Made by a program: the position numbers and the translations under genes
Shown: in pieces, positions 10,509 through 22,718 of the stretch
Layout: every line of letters begins with the position of its first letter
Position numbering within the stretch: position 1 is the first letter of the stretch
The notes under the pieces: model-generated
Databases searched by the model: none
The model's input: the letters and a program-made list of their open reading frames with translations, nothing else
Told to the model about the DNA's origin: nothing
Source: Plumapathes pennacea
Taxonomy: Eukaryota > Cnidaria > Anthozoa > Antipatharia > Myriopathidae
Length of the DNA stretch: 64,000 bases
Direction: 5' to 3'
Assembly: GCA_964036295.1 (NCBI GenBank)
Contig: OZ038468.1
Coordinates: forward strand, 12,038,183 to 12,102,182

Positions 10509-12745
10509 GCTCTTTCCCAGGCCTCCTCATTCCTTATATGGACAAATTAAACCAGTAATAAGATAATTTCTGACTCCACAAAATAAATGCTCATGTACTC
10601 GTTTTAGTCATAATTCAAACTGAATTGCCAGCACAAGCAAGCTAGAAATCATCTTGAGCATGCCTTCAACCAAGCCAAGGATGTGACTACCGAAGGTGAG
10701 AATTCCATTTGAGTTTCAAAAGATAATTTCAGCTGTCAGGTGACTGGATGGCCACATTTTTGAAAAAAGGGGGAGATTTTGATGTCAATCCATCGGTGGT
10801 TCGACGAATCTAGTACTCTTGAGTGGTACATGCACTACAGAAGTTTGTACTTTGACACTGTAAACTGTGTTTGAGATGCTCAAAATGGAATACAAAAAGG
10901 AAAAAAGAAAGACAGGAAAAAAAGAAATCCTATCACCATATTTTACTGGGGTCCTGCTAGTGAGTAATATTTGGAGAATATTGACAGTGCAAGAGGTCAC
11001 ATGACATTTCCTTTGAGATCACCCTTAAAAGATCAAACTTGTCTGACTTAGTCACCAGTAGAAAGTAAAGGATACGGAGCAATGGAATTCCACTTTACTG
11101 ATAACAAGCCTCTGACGGTGTTGAATGTTCCTGAAGGGAAAGACTCATCGGACAGTGATACAGAGGTTGCTGGACTGTGAAGACAAAAACAAGGGCAATA
11201 AAAATTGAGGAAACTGGTGAAATACATCTACCATGCTGAAAAAACAAACAAACAAACAAACAAACAAACAAACAAAAGACAATTATCAAAACTGTTGTGT
11301 AACAGCACACAAAGAAAGAACCACTAGAAGATAGAGGTAATGGAACCTTCACTAGACCATTCTTTCAAGGTTGCGTGCGCATTTAAGCTTGACAGGCCAC
11401 AACCTTTGATATGAAAATTGTTTAGCAAGCAAGATAGCCATCCTAACTCAAATAAGAGCACAGCATGAAGCATTTACACTGTGGCCGAACACAGTCCGTT
11501 GTGAAAGAAAGCTGGAAGTTGAATTTGAAAGTCTTTGCCTATAAAGCATGGATGCATACTCAACCTTGAGAAAATGGTCTATTGAACTGATTCAGAACCC
11601 TTTGAATTGATTCAGTGGCTGAGTGGTCTGGGGTGGTTCACCAGAATCCAAAATGAAGCTCTGAACCAGGAGATGAACATGTTAAACTCCCATGGCCGGC
11701 AGTAGTAGGAAGGTTTTTCATCTGGGGAAGCACCTCCAACAGATTTTACCTTCTGAACAGGTCTGCTTTCTACAGGTATTCCACCAGGTTCTAAAGGTTC
11801 TAAAGGTTTTTATTTCCACTTATTTTTAGGGTATTTGTTTACAGAAACGATAATTCTAAGTCGATGATAAGTGGAGGAAGCATGCTACACCAGTGTCCCC
11901 AATTAGCTTGCAACTGCTCAAAATATTGAAACTCAATATTTTATTTTATTTATTTCATTGATGCTCACCTCTCCACAAACAAACAAGTCAACAAAGCAAC
12001 TCAATGACATACCTGCTTCCTACATTGTAGATGCTGTAGTGAACAGTGATGTCATTGCCTTCTGCTACATACTGGTTAAGGATGTTCTTTGCGACAAGAA
12101 GCCGCGCAGTGGAGTCTCCTTCTGCAGCAATGCTGCAACTGATGAAGGCCCCAAGAGCAAGAACAAGGAACAGCTGCAAAACAAGAGTGGTCACTGCTCA
12201 GCAATTTGGTCGAATATTGATGGCTTTTTAAATCTCTACCATTCAAGAAGAAAATGTATGAATGCTGTAGTGAGAATATAGTTATTATTCAAATAATAAA
12301 ATGCTTTGATTTGAGCAATGTATGAAATGGCAAGTTCCATAATAGCTCTTTGGAGGCAGATTGAAGGGGAATTTTAGTTAAGGGTCAGCTTTGCTTTTTC
12401 GTGACCCACTGCATTCATTGAAAAACTACTACAGTTTTGTTTTTTTTTTTTTAAATATTTGTGGAAAAAGGCATTTCTTGTTCTGATTTACAATGATTGT
12501 TTTCCCCAGTGACGCAGCATAGTGGTACGATGTGCATGTTTAAGAATCAGAAAGTGTATTAGATATGGGCCTGCAGAAACCATGTTTAAATTGTAAAGCG
12601 CACGTGATGATAACAAAGTTAAAATAAGGGGGAATCCTTTGCAACATTCAGCCAGTTTTCATTGCACACTAAGGCACCAACACCACTGCTACTTGATGCG
12701 AGAGGGAGAGAAAATTGATCGGCCTCAAACCCTTACCGTTCTCAT
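9602..12745 (-). CDS. SSR2: Translocon-associated protein subunit beta (TRAP-beta)
   Basis: Single-pass ER membrane subunit of the TRAP complex, which sits beside Sec61 and helps translocate nascent secretory proteins. Six exons join in phase: 12737-12745, 12013-12173, 11076-11174, 10293-10404, 10125-10202 and 9602-9712 (stop 9602-9604), giving 189 residues (human about 183). The first coding exon is only 9 nt (Met-Arg-Thr, donor GTAAGG). Exon 2 continues the signal peptide LFLVLALGAFISCSIAA, then LLVAKNILNQY and HYSIYNVGS. Later exons give LSDESFPSGTF, VKWNSIAPGSNVSHTV (an N-glycosylation sequon), GVFNFTAAQVSYM, YDRKFSPHL, the transmembrane helix LFLLMALPTVVVPLLMWY, and a C-terminus ending KTKKN. 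Each block matches vertebrate SSR2 in order. It is head-to-head with the TTC24-like gene across a 367-bp gap. Confidence 0.94.
10440..10985. repeat. Interspersed repeat with (TG)n in SSR2 intron 3
   Basis: CTAAGCAACCGCTGGCCCGG at about 10449 and the distal words ATTTTACTGGGGTCC at about 10938 both recur close together at 26853-26935, suggesting full-length and internally deleted copies of one family. A (TG)n tract of about 16 units occupies 10475-10505. Confidence 0.45.
11239..11276. repeat. (AAAC)n microsatellite in SSR2 intron 2
   Basis: About nine tandem AAAC/CAAA tetranucleotides follow GCTGAAAAAACAAAC. Nothing else is visible here. Confidence 0.85.
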
Positions 12746-13112
12746 TTTCTTTTCACGCACTCTCTTGTGTCTTGCGATCTCACAAAGAAAAGGAAGAGAA
12801 ACGATGACGTGTTCCAAAACGAGGCACGCAGCTGAGGCATGCGCAAACAGTAACAGCAACTGACTGCAGGTGATCGTGTGTGCACGTGTGACGTCACTTC
12901 ACTACGACCAAAAGCAAGAAAAACAATGTGCGAGTGTTTATATGATTTGGAGTCTTAAGTATTGAAAGAGTCGTTTTATAAGTTCTGTTGATAAGCTCTG
13001 GAAAGTTGTCGTTTGACAAAGAGTACCTGAAATGGGATTGGCTACTAAAGCAGTGAAGATTTGATAGTTAGCTGTGATTTCTCATAGCACAGTACGTAAC
13101 GAACGTTTCTTT
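12746..13112. promoter_or_regulatory. Head-to-head promoter region of SSR2 and TTC24-like gene
   Basis: The 367 bp between the two start codons contain an E-box CACGTG (12883-12888) followed directly by a palindromic CRE, TGACGTCA (12889-12896). No TATA box is obvious for either gene. CRE/ATF6-type sites suit an ER translocon gene that responds to secretory load, but that regulatory role is inferred from the motif alone. Confidence 0.6.
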
Positions 13113-15929
13113 ATGGCTGGAAAAACGCTTTCGGAAGATATCGAAAAGTCTACGAAGGAAGGCCACGAGCAGCTAAACGAAGGCAACTTGGAAAATGCCA
13201 GTGAAGCGTTCGAGAAAGCCGTGGAATTTGCTGAACAGCTTAAAGATGGATACATCGAGAGAGCGTGCCATTTTAATCTTGGAGCGTGTTATGTGGCTCG
13301 TGGTAACGCCGAAAAGGGCATAAAACACCTCACAAAAGCTCTTCCCCCTCAAAAGGACGCAGATGGAAGTGCTAACTATGCCGACCTCCAGTACAATTTG
13401 GGAATCGCCTACGATACTTTGGGCCAGCTAGAAAACGCGGTGGAATGCTACGAGGCTGCCGTGTTGGATTATAGATCACAAGAAAATAGGGAGATGGAAG
13501 AGGAAGTGCTTATAAAGTTGGGCGTTGATTTATCGGCCCTGGGGCAAACTGAGAGAGCAGCAAAATTTTACAAAGAAGCCGCCATTGTTTGTCAGAGAAA
13601 TGGAGACAAGAAAAGCGAACTGTTGATTTTAGCCAATCGGGCGACTTTGTTAGCCGAACTCAATGACATTGACACTTGTGCTCAAGTTCTGCGACAAGTG
13701 ATTGAATTGTGTGAGGAAGTAGACGACAACCTTTTGAAGGGTGAGTCAACATTCCAATATTGCAGTTGAAGTAGATTCGAGTTGATGAGGAATGCGGTCT
13801 CTGTTTGTCTCCAACATGCCTTTATATCCATATTTGCTTTGGAAGTGAGGATTAACAGATTTAATGTGAATTACACCATCATACATCCTTGATTATAGAC
13901 CACATCAAAGTAGCCTAAACAGAACATGGGAAAAACCAGGCTTACACTAGCTAGGCCATCTCAATGCAATTGGCCAGACCTGCAATCAGGAACATACAGG
14001 TTTGGGACATACCAAAAGAGCAGATTATGCTAATAGTAAATACAGTGTTGTCATTTCAGCCCCCTAGATTTCTGGTAGGGCCTAAGTAATTCTCCCAACC
14101 TGTCAGCTAAGTACCTGGGAGAATAGTTTTTGACTGTTTTTGTGTTGGGAGTGGAGAAAGATATAACTCCAATAATTGGTAATTAAAAGTAATTATTACT
14201 CGAGTAAAGTTGATGTGTGAAAACTGGATGATGTAATTAGAGGTTTGAGCTGACATTTTGAGTGTTACTGCTATTCTTTGGAGTAAGCAAGGATCAATGT
14301 TGCTCAGGGGTGGTCCCAGCAACTGAGGCAACTTTGCCAGTTAAAATAATGAAACTAGTTTATTTTTATTCACAGGTAAGATCTACAATGATATTGGCTT
14401 GTTGTATAGTGGCCTCAAGTCACCCCAGAATGCCTCTGAGTGTTTTGAACTGGCTGTTCCATTGCTAAGAGGACCAAGCCGAGACAAGCAGCTTGAAGCG
14501 ACTGTCCATCAGAACCTGGGAGCAGTGTACAATCAGCTGGGGCAGTTTGAGGATGCAGTAGAATGCCACACACAAGCCATCGACCTTCACGGTTAGTTAA
14601 ATATTGTATAAAAACTAGATAATATTATATTAACTTGTAATCCCAATTTATATTTTGTTGTAGAGGGATTTATTTGACACCACAGGCTTAAATGGTAATT
14701 GACTTCCAATGCAATATTGTACATTGGGTGATTGATTATATTGAGCTAGCTTTTGTCTGGGCAAAGGTTCTTCTTACCGGCTATTGCCCTTAGGGCCATT
14801 TTCAAATGACTGTCAAGGTAATCATGTGATTGCTTTGGTTTTGCATTTTCTATGCTTTCCAATATTGGTCCACACAAATTTAGCAGTATTTTGGCCAATC
14901 CAGAGCAAAAGCAAAACCTGAATGCGATATTCTCTTGCGAGTAAGCAAGTACAGGTGGTGTGTTCTTGCATTGATGATTGGTTTGGTGGTAATCATTCAG
15001 TTCTGAAATTTTAAGGGGAGCTTACCAACCGAGCAGCTCAAGGCCAAGTGTTTTGCAACAAGGGGTTTGCACACAGCCAACTAGGTGACTTTGAGAAAGC
15101 ATCGGAGAGTTTTGTGCATGCTGTGCAGGCAGGAAAGGATTCAGGAGACAGACAGTGCCACTGGCAGGCTTGTGAAGGGCTCGCTGCTGTCAGCTTTTTA
15201 CAGGAGAACCACAACAAGGCAGTACATTTCTACAAAGAAGCTTTGTCCGTGCTGTCCATGTCAGGTGTACAGGAGCAACAGCACCATGAAAGGATCATCA
15301 ACAAGCTTGCTGATGCACTAGAGTGCCAGTTTCTGGCGACAAAAAAAGGAAAAAATGGAGTGAAGAACAATGGAGCTGGTAAGGGTTTGAAAGATGGAGG
15401 TTCTGTAAGAGTCAATGGGAAAGGTTCACATCGAATTGGGAAGACACGGCCAAGACAAGAACACCACAGATTGATTGCCAGAGGAATTGATGGTGGGGAT
15501 GGGGTCACGTCACAGGATTCAAGTGATTCTGATTCATCGACTTTGTCTTCAAGTAGCAGCGATTCTGAAGAGGTTCAACGATCATCACAGTGGAAAAACT
15601 GGCATCAGAGGGGAAGCATCAAAGTTGATGTACATCAAGAACGATCTTTGCAAACCAAGAAGCATCCTATGGAAAATCAGAATGGACAATTGGACAGGAC
15701 AGCCATTAGGGAAACAAGGGGTTATCCTGATGGTAATCTTTATGAGGAGCCAGTAGATGGAGAGATTGCTGGGCCAAGCTCCAGGGAGAAAGTGGCTCAC
15801 TATTCACCAAACATGCCACGTGCTCACAGGGAAGCCTACCTGGCGTCTGTAGAAGCTTCAAGAGAACATTCTAAACAAGAGTATGCTGACAACAATGTTA
15901 CTGAGTCCAAAGCCTGCACCATTCAGTGA
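13113..15929 (+). CDS. TTC24: TTC24-like tetratricopeptide repeat protein
   Basis: TPR scaffold of unknown biochemical role. Three exons join in phase 1: 13113-13740, 14376-14591 and 15016-15929, giving 585 residues against about 582 for human TTC24. The start is the ATG at 13113 (MAGKTLSEDIE); an earlier in-frame codon is only GTG. Exon 1 holds about five TPRs, for example HFNLGACYVARGNAEKGIKH, YNLGIAYDTLGQLENAVECY and IKLGVDLSALGQTERAAKFY. Exon 2 adds HQNLGAVYNQLGQFEDAVEC, and exon 3 adds NKGFAHSQLGDFEKASESF and WQACEGLAAVSF before a Ser-rich basic tail. Repeat order, DSGD..(G/H)WQACEGL and the short C-terminal ACTIQ agree with vertebrate TTC24. The tail (about residues 380-585) is low complexity (SSDSDSSTLSSSSSDSEE) and probably disordered. 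Confidence 0.85.
14791..14990. repeat. Diverged TA-flanked MITE in TTC24-like intron 2
   Basis: ATTTTCAAATGACTGTCAAGG followed by TGTGATTGCTTTGGTTTTG parallels the interior of the element at 3011-3318, including TTGGTCCACA and GGCCAATC words. The right terminus is eroded. Confidence 0.5.
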
Positions 15930-17045
15930 GATATGGAGCCAAGTGTGACTTATTGTTTATTACAATATTAATTTATTGCAACTATTTGTATTAATCATTT
16001 ATGAATTAATGTTAGGAGTGTGAGCAATAGTTAGACTGTGAAAGATATTTCAAACACATAGAAGAGGTTAAGGTTCAAAACTTGTCGTTCAGAGTCCTAG
16101 AGTGTGAAATGTTGCTTTACAGAGGTGAAAGCCTGATGGGTGTTATGAATGAGTAAAAGAGTTTACAGTGTGTGTCACACAACTGCTAGTATAGAATGGA
16201 CTGATAGACTGTACTGTAGGGCTTTGATGTTAAAGTACTGTATTGCTGCATCATAAGGAGATCTGTTAAGTACTTATAAGTGCAATATAATAATTATAGT
16301 AGATACATACATGTATGATGTGGTCTTTTTCTCAGAATAGACTAAAATGTTATGTTGGTCTGCAGTTCCTGCAAGGCATATTGTTTAGCCTAGTTTTATT
16401 TGAAAATCTCGTTTAAAAAAGTAAAGTTTTGTTGTTGAAAAGGTGAGGAAGCAATGTCAGTTTCAAGCTTTGGGAATTGCATCCCTTCACTATACAGGTA
16501 GTTCAACAAGCGTTCATATAGGAAAACAAATGATCAGAAACCAAATTCTCTAAAATGTATAATAATATTATATTTTTATAGTGAGACTGGTGAGACTGAA
16601 ATAGAAAATTGAAGTTGATCAATCCAAGGAGTTTAGTTATGGCCCACACCACAGGGAAGCCTGTTAGCTTGGATCATATTTTCATTTCTGAGCTATAGTA
16701 AGACTGCAAGACTGTCCATTTTTTTTTTTGTGCTGGAGTAATACCAAGCAAGTGCCAAGTGAATGTGAGCAGTCTGCAGAAAGCGAGCATGGTCTGTGCT
16801 GGGAGAATGAGCTGTTAACAGTCGCACGATGTTTGCTTTCCTCAAAACATGTGCATTCGCTTTGTGCTTGCTCAATTCTCCCAGTGCAAAGAAAGGACTG
16901 TTGTGCATGAAAAGTGCTCTTCTAAGCCTAATCTAATATAGAGGGGCAGGGCAGGAGTCAAGTTACACAGCTGTTACATAGATATTGTTATCAGGACTTC
17001 AGCAGAATTGAATGTAGCACAAGACACTTCTCTGCTGTTTGGATA

Positions 17046-17400
17046 GTCAAACCCGCTATTTCAGTCACATGGGACATGAAAAAAAGTTCGAAATAGCGGG
17101 GATTTCAAAATAGCCGATAGTAAATGACTGAAAAAAAAAATCCAAGGGGATTTGGCTTGACTTTGAAGTAACAGGGACTTCGAATTAACCGAGTTTGAAA
17201 TAGCAAGGTTTGATGTACAGTTGAACCTCTACTTTAGGACACCTCCATTAAGGGGACACTTCTATTTGTCCAGAAAAAAAAAAGAAAACTGCTCATATAA
17301 TTCTTCTATTGATTACTCCATTCAAGGGGCACCTCCATTCAGGGGACACTTTTCCTGGTCCCGAGGGTGTCCCCTTAATGGAGGTTCCATTGTAGTTATT
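17046..17400. repeat. Two adjoining inverted-repeat fragments
   Basis: The first part carries AAACCCGCTATTTC and GAAATAGCGGG words with GTTTGAAATAGCAAGGTTTG at its end (compare 2262-2402). The second runs from GAACCTCTACTTTAGGACAC to GTCCCCTTAATGGAGGTTCC, with a diverged relative at 9190-9340. They meet at the shared word TGTACAGTTGAACC. Confidence 0.45.
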
Positions 17401-17823
17401 TTCATGGATGTGTTTACATTGAAGTATCATAGTTAAAAACATGGGGAATCTCCCCCAGATTTTGATTGAATAGCTTTCTGTGTGATTTGCAGGGCATAGT
17501 AATCTCTCTTCAAAGAGTAAAAGAAAAATAACACAACTGTGATTATCTTGCCATATTTTTCAGAACCAGATCCATATTGTTCCAGTGTATTTTCATGGCA
17601 TACCAGATATTTTTGAAGTAGTGTACACAGATGAGTATGTACACATTTGCGCCCACCATAAATAAAATGTAGAAATGAATAATGTCGATCATTGTTGTTG
17701 ATTGCCAGCTTTTGGTACTTGTACCAACTCAACTGGGACTGCATCAGCCAGTGTAGTGAAGAAAGGTATGGTGAATCAACCTGAGATTAATGTGAGAAAT
17801 CTGAATACCATAGAAGTAAGACA

Positions 17824-18090
17824 GTGTTAGCAGGCATTTTAAAAGGCTTTGCAAAACGAAGACACATTGTGTTGGCAACATTGCTAGCACACGTTTTCCA
17901 AGTGATGCCCTGTTTTGCCATGCATGAAACATTTTGTTGTGGACACAAATGTGCCCTGGACACAAAAAATGTTTCTGAAAAACTCCAGAAACATGTTGTG
18001 TCCGCAATGTTGCTACACGTTTTGCCCCCTGGAAACACTGAAGGACACACTGTTGCTGCCACAATGTGTCCTTGTTTTGCCAGGCCATTA
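17824..18090. repeat. Interspersed repeat rich in GGACACA and TTTTGCC
   Basis: Words such as TTTTGCCATGCATGAAACAT, TTGTGGACACAAA and GAAACATGTTGTGTCCGC recur in the same order at 60105-60245. The element is partly palindromic and leaves reading frames open on both strands by chance. Confidence 0.5.
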
Positions 18091-19689
18091 GCCCTTCATT
18101 GGAGCAAGCTTCTTTTAAACCAGATTGCAACCAAAAGCAAAAACTCTGCTCCCCTTGGCCCATATAAACAGTCACTTCTTTTCTGGCTATTGTATTGTCC
18201 AACAACTAGAATACAGTAGATGTGAAAGCCATTGCAGTTTTATTATAAAATGAATTTATTTTAATTTTCAATTACTGTAGACCTACATACATGTAAATAA
18301 TTATCAAACATCACATACATGTGATATCATATTTCATTCAGTTCTCTTTACAATAGTTATTTTCATCACGGAAGCTCTCAATCATTTAGAGCTCAGTTAT
18401 TTCTAAACAGAAGATGGTAATCAAATCACCAGTGCTTTTAAAATAAAAAATTATATCAATAAGTAAAACTCATGAGATCCTCACCTAATAAGGACGAAAA
18501 ATGTTAAAATACAAACACCACATTGATTATTATAAAATGACTTAAAAAATTATGAACACCTATCAATAATTATTTTATAAATAGCTGAAGTTTTCTAAAG
18601 GGACTACTGTTTTGCAGTATAAAACAGATCAACCGAGAGCCTAATGCAGCATTAGCTTTGTCATGTGACCAAGAGGTAATGTTTTCTAGTCTTGCTGGCC
18701 TAACTCAGTCAAAATGTATTTTACCACATGTCCTCCTTCTTGCTACCCTACAAAAACAAACTCCTTCAACCTCTCCTACCAGAAACATAATTATGGGAAT
18801 CTGAAGAGTTTGCCAATAAACGTGCCTGTTAAGTGTGTGCAGGTTAGTGTGGGCTGCTCTTCTAAAGATTTGGATAAGTCAAACCAGTTTCTCTCAGATG
18901 GCTTCTTTTGAAGGAGGTTCTACTCGCAGGGCTGTACCTTTCCCATTTCAAAATAAATTATTGTAAACTACTGTATTCACTCATATACAAGCTGTACTGA
19001 GAGTTTCAGAGTTTGAAATAAGGAAAAATAATATTTTATATATTATTAGAGAGAAAAACTAGTCTCAGAGAAAGTCAAACACTTTTTCTTGCATAAAGTG
19101 GCCAGTGGTGAATTTCTGCATAAAATCTTGTGCAAAAAGAAATTTGCAAGAATGGATTGTGTTTTTAGAAGCTGTGCATGTGCTAAAGTGTTTGAGTAGA
19201 GAACACATAGTGTTCATTTATTGGCAACTTGACTTCAGTTCTGGATGGTTTTGCACATAAGCCACACCTGGAGTTTAAGGCTGGGATTTTGATTACAAAG
19301 GTGTGGGTTTAATACATGAGTGAATACAGTACTGGTAAATTGAACAGAGGATGATAAATAGGTTTACCCTGGTTATATCTCACAGGACAGATCAAAACTG
19401 GATGCCTCTCAGTGAAACAATTCAAGAAGCCAAGACAAAAAAAAAAGCATTTTAGATAAAAACGAACAAGTGTGGAAAAGGCCTTAGTTGAATTTTCTGT
19501 TTTTGGGCATTTCTTCAAACAATCCATTCTTCTTGGGTATTAACCTTTGAAACATAGAGAAATTACATGGGCACACGGAAGTATGAAATTTATCTTTGAG
19601 CATTCATCTTGATATCCCATGAGTGAGATATCAAGATGAACATGAGAAGATAAATTTTATATCTCCAAGCACCCATGTATTATTCTGTT

Positions 19690-19850
19690 TATTTCATAAA
19701 CCCTGGTGTGATACAGAGATTTCCGCAACTAACAAATGCAAAAACATGCACTGCTTGACTGATATCAACACACATAAAAAAATTATTTTTATGTGTGTTC
19801 AGACACAACATTTCTTAGCCACGGAAATCTCTGTATCACACCAGAGTTCA
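19690..19850. repeat. Fold-back element with internal hairpin in GNB5 3' flank
   Basis: GGTGTGATACAGAGATTTCC near 19705 is exactly mirrored by GGAAATCTCTGTATCACACC near 19825. The centre is a second perfect hairpin, AACACACATAAAAAAATT with its complement. No duplication was identified. Confidence 0.7.
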
Positions 19851-19973
19851 TCTAATAAACAATGTTATTCAGAATGCTGGTCTAATAATTTGCTTACTGT
19901 ACTTTGGATGTGCTCTTTAGACCTGTCTGATATATGCCAGTTGCCTTCAATATCAACAGACAAAGGGTACCAA

Positions 19974-19979
19974 TTTATT
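19974..19979 (-). terminator. Candidate poly(A) signal for GNB5
   Basis: TTTATT on the plus strand gives AATAAA on the minus strand, about 60 bp past the GNB5 stop. If used, the 3' UTR would be very short. Confidence 0.4.
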
Positions 19980-20037
19980 CTTGTTGTGGCACATGATATG
20001 GTTGATGATACGTTTAATTCCTCTAGTGCAAGTCTCA

Positions 20038-22660
20038 TCATGCCCAAATCTAAAAAAAAAAAATATGCAAATTTATGTTTTTCTACAGGTTGGTATAGAC
20101 ATACTATATTATATTAAACAATAAACTACTTTTGGCGAGGAAATATGCATGGATAATTGTCCGAGGATATTCTCTCTTCCGAGAAGCGAACAGTTGCCCG
20201 AGAGCGAAGAGCAAAGCTCTCGCAGCGCAAATAATGGCGCGGGGACTGTGAAGCTTTTTGGTGCTTTCTGGAACTGCTTTTTCGACCAATAAATTGATGT
20301 CCTCCTCGGTAGTCATCTCGTAATGGGTTTTGTGATTAATATATAAAATTGTGTTCGGATATTGTCAATAAACAGCATTTGTTCGCCAGGCGGGGGTTAT
20401 TCGCTGATAATGTCCGTTCGTGAGCAGACGTTATTCAGTCACTTGTCACGATTCCACCAATCACACGCGGGAGGAAATATTTGATCTGTCATAAACTAAA
20501 ATAGTTTGTGAACAATCACTTGCTGATATCTTGAGTTAATGATAGTTAATTATATCTGAGTAATACATGACCTTGGGTTTACATAGGATATCTGCACATC
20601 CCACCCACTGACAGGTATAAGCCCCTCAAATTCCTTTTTTCAACAGATGTCCCACAACACACTCAAATACAACCCCACAGTTACATAGGATACCACACTC
20701 TACCCAACCAACCAACCTCCAAGCCCTTTAGCTAACCTACCCTCAATGTATTGTCCCAACTTCCTGTTGCAACAGACGTCCCATCTGGAGATACTCTCAA
20801 GCAGCTGATTCTGTTGTCATGGCCATAGTACACTGCCAGATGTTCAGCCTACAACATAAAAAATAAAGTTATTTCTCAACTCTTTTTTAGCCTTTTTCAC
20901 TCACCAAGCTCAAAATGCAGATTCTCCCAACCTTTTAAGAAGAAAATATCTGAGTGATGTAGTGAGAACTGATAGTTCAATCAGCTTTCATCTGAGCAAG
21001 CTATCAAAAGCTAATTTTGCTCTCTACTGTAGTGTATGATACTGTATATCTCTGGCAAGAGACTGAAATAGAAAATTGAAGTTGATCACTCATTGTCAGG
21101 GTTTAAGATTAGAGTGGGGCCGACCTAGTATAGATTTATATTATCTCTAAGTAACAGGTCTAATGTGAACATATTAAAATAAATAGCTCCTAGAAACTGA
21201 TAAAGGTCCTTCATTGTAATGTCAAGAGAACCCCCCCACCCATCATCAACAAATTACAGGGTTAGACACAGGAAGGTCAAGTTAATGGCAACACCCCTTT
21301 ATGCAAATACGCACAAACCTTCAGTGTATCCCAGACCGTCATTGTGTAGTCATGGTAACCGACAAACATTAACCTCCCTAAAGAATATGGAAGAAATATT
21401 ATTGATAATAATGAACTTTCAAATTGCTAAAATGTACTCATAGTGTGGAACGAATGAATTGTTGAAATTGCTTATACATAAAAATACTGTTATTACCGCT
21501 AAAAGAAAAGTCCAGTGATGAAGCTCCAAATATGATATGTTCTCTAGAATACACAGCCAGTTCATGGTCAGCTCTCAAGTCATACAGACGACACTGCAGG
21601 AAAATAGTAGTACCCTCTGTAAGATCATACTCTGATTGAAGCACCATAAATGTTAAGTAATTCTAACAGGAATGAGTGGGGGATTTAGTTATTATAGGTC
21701 CTACATGTAGGTATTTTATTTCATTCTAATCCTTTCTGTACCAAGGGCCTAACTTGTTGGTGTTTGTTGTTGACAACAACTTTTTAAAGGGGACATATAT
21801 AAGATCACCAAAAGTCATCATTGCTAAAAATAAAAACAAAGATTAATCCCTAAATACCAATGACACATGATGTATGAATATGGGAACTGTTGTTAAAGAA
21901 GATTACATGCATGGTGGCTTGAAGATGTGATATTTTTTCTATCACTTACAGTAGCATCATCAGATGCTGTACCAAATGCTTCTCCTCCTGGGATAAACCT
22001 AAAATATATTAACAACCAGATGTATAAGTATTGCCACGTTATTCATTAGAACTAGTACTGTTACAAAGTAACTTAATTAAGTCACACTGTACCAATATCA
22101 TGTTATCACTCACTTGACACTGTTGATATCGGCATCATGGGTGTGAAATGAGTTGACAATATGTCCGGTCCTGATGTCCCACACAAGAGCTGTCTTGTCA
22201 CATCCCTACAAGTCGAAAGACATACACAATCCATTGTACAAGCAAAACTAACCATATATGTATAGGTATGATTAGACTAGTGGTATGCAAAATATGCTTA
22301 ACAATTTGCTAGTATCATGATTGTAATTTAGTGTGATATGTGCAGTCTTGGCAGATGGCAGAATACACTTAATGCTAAAATGTACAACTTGCACGAAGAT
22401 CTGCAATCTCTGCCAGTACCGTGTATGAATGGGAGTTGCTATGTATTATGCTTTTAGTGCTTCAGGGTAATACAAAATCTTGTTGCTACTTTCAAATTAT
22501 GAGAGGACACAGCTTGAAGAATCAATGCTCTTACCCCTGAAACAAAGATTTTCCCTCCTTCACAAGGAGAAAGGTCAAGGCTGCAAGGAATAAAGGAAAA
22601 TCTGATTATAGTTAACAAAATATATAAATTAAAAGCACTTATAAATAAACAGTTATTTAT

Positions 22661-22718
<58 letters not shown>

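Larger units (their letters stand above)
15930..19973. other. Convergent spacer between TTC24-like and GNB5 genes; repeats only
   Basis: Presumably the TTC24-like 3' UTR followed by non-coding DNA. It contains a TTAA-MITE fragment (about 16520-16625), the inverted-repeat families at 17046-17400, a GGACAC-rich repeat at 17824-18090, and a fold-back at 19690-19850. The longer reading frames here (17744-18205 minus, 19623-20117 plus) fall in these repeats and are not credible genes. Confidence 0.55.

Noticed and set aside
17744-18219. 153-codon minus and 131-codon plus frames
   Set aside because: They lie in a repeat that recurs at 60.1 kb, are open on both strands, and show no protein motif.
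19865-20117. Minus frame 19865-20047 and plus frame 19623-20117 as genes
   Set aside because: The minus frame overlaps the GNB5 terminal exon out of frame. The plus frame runs through a fold-back element.
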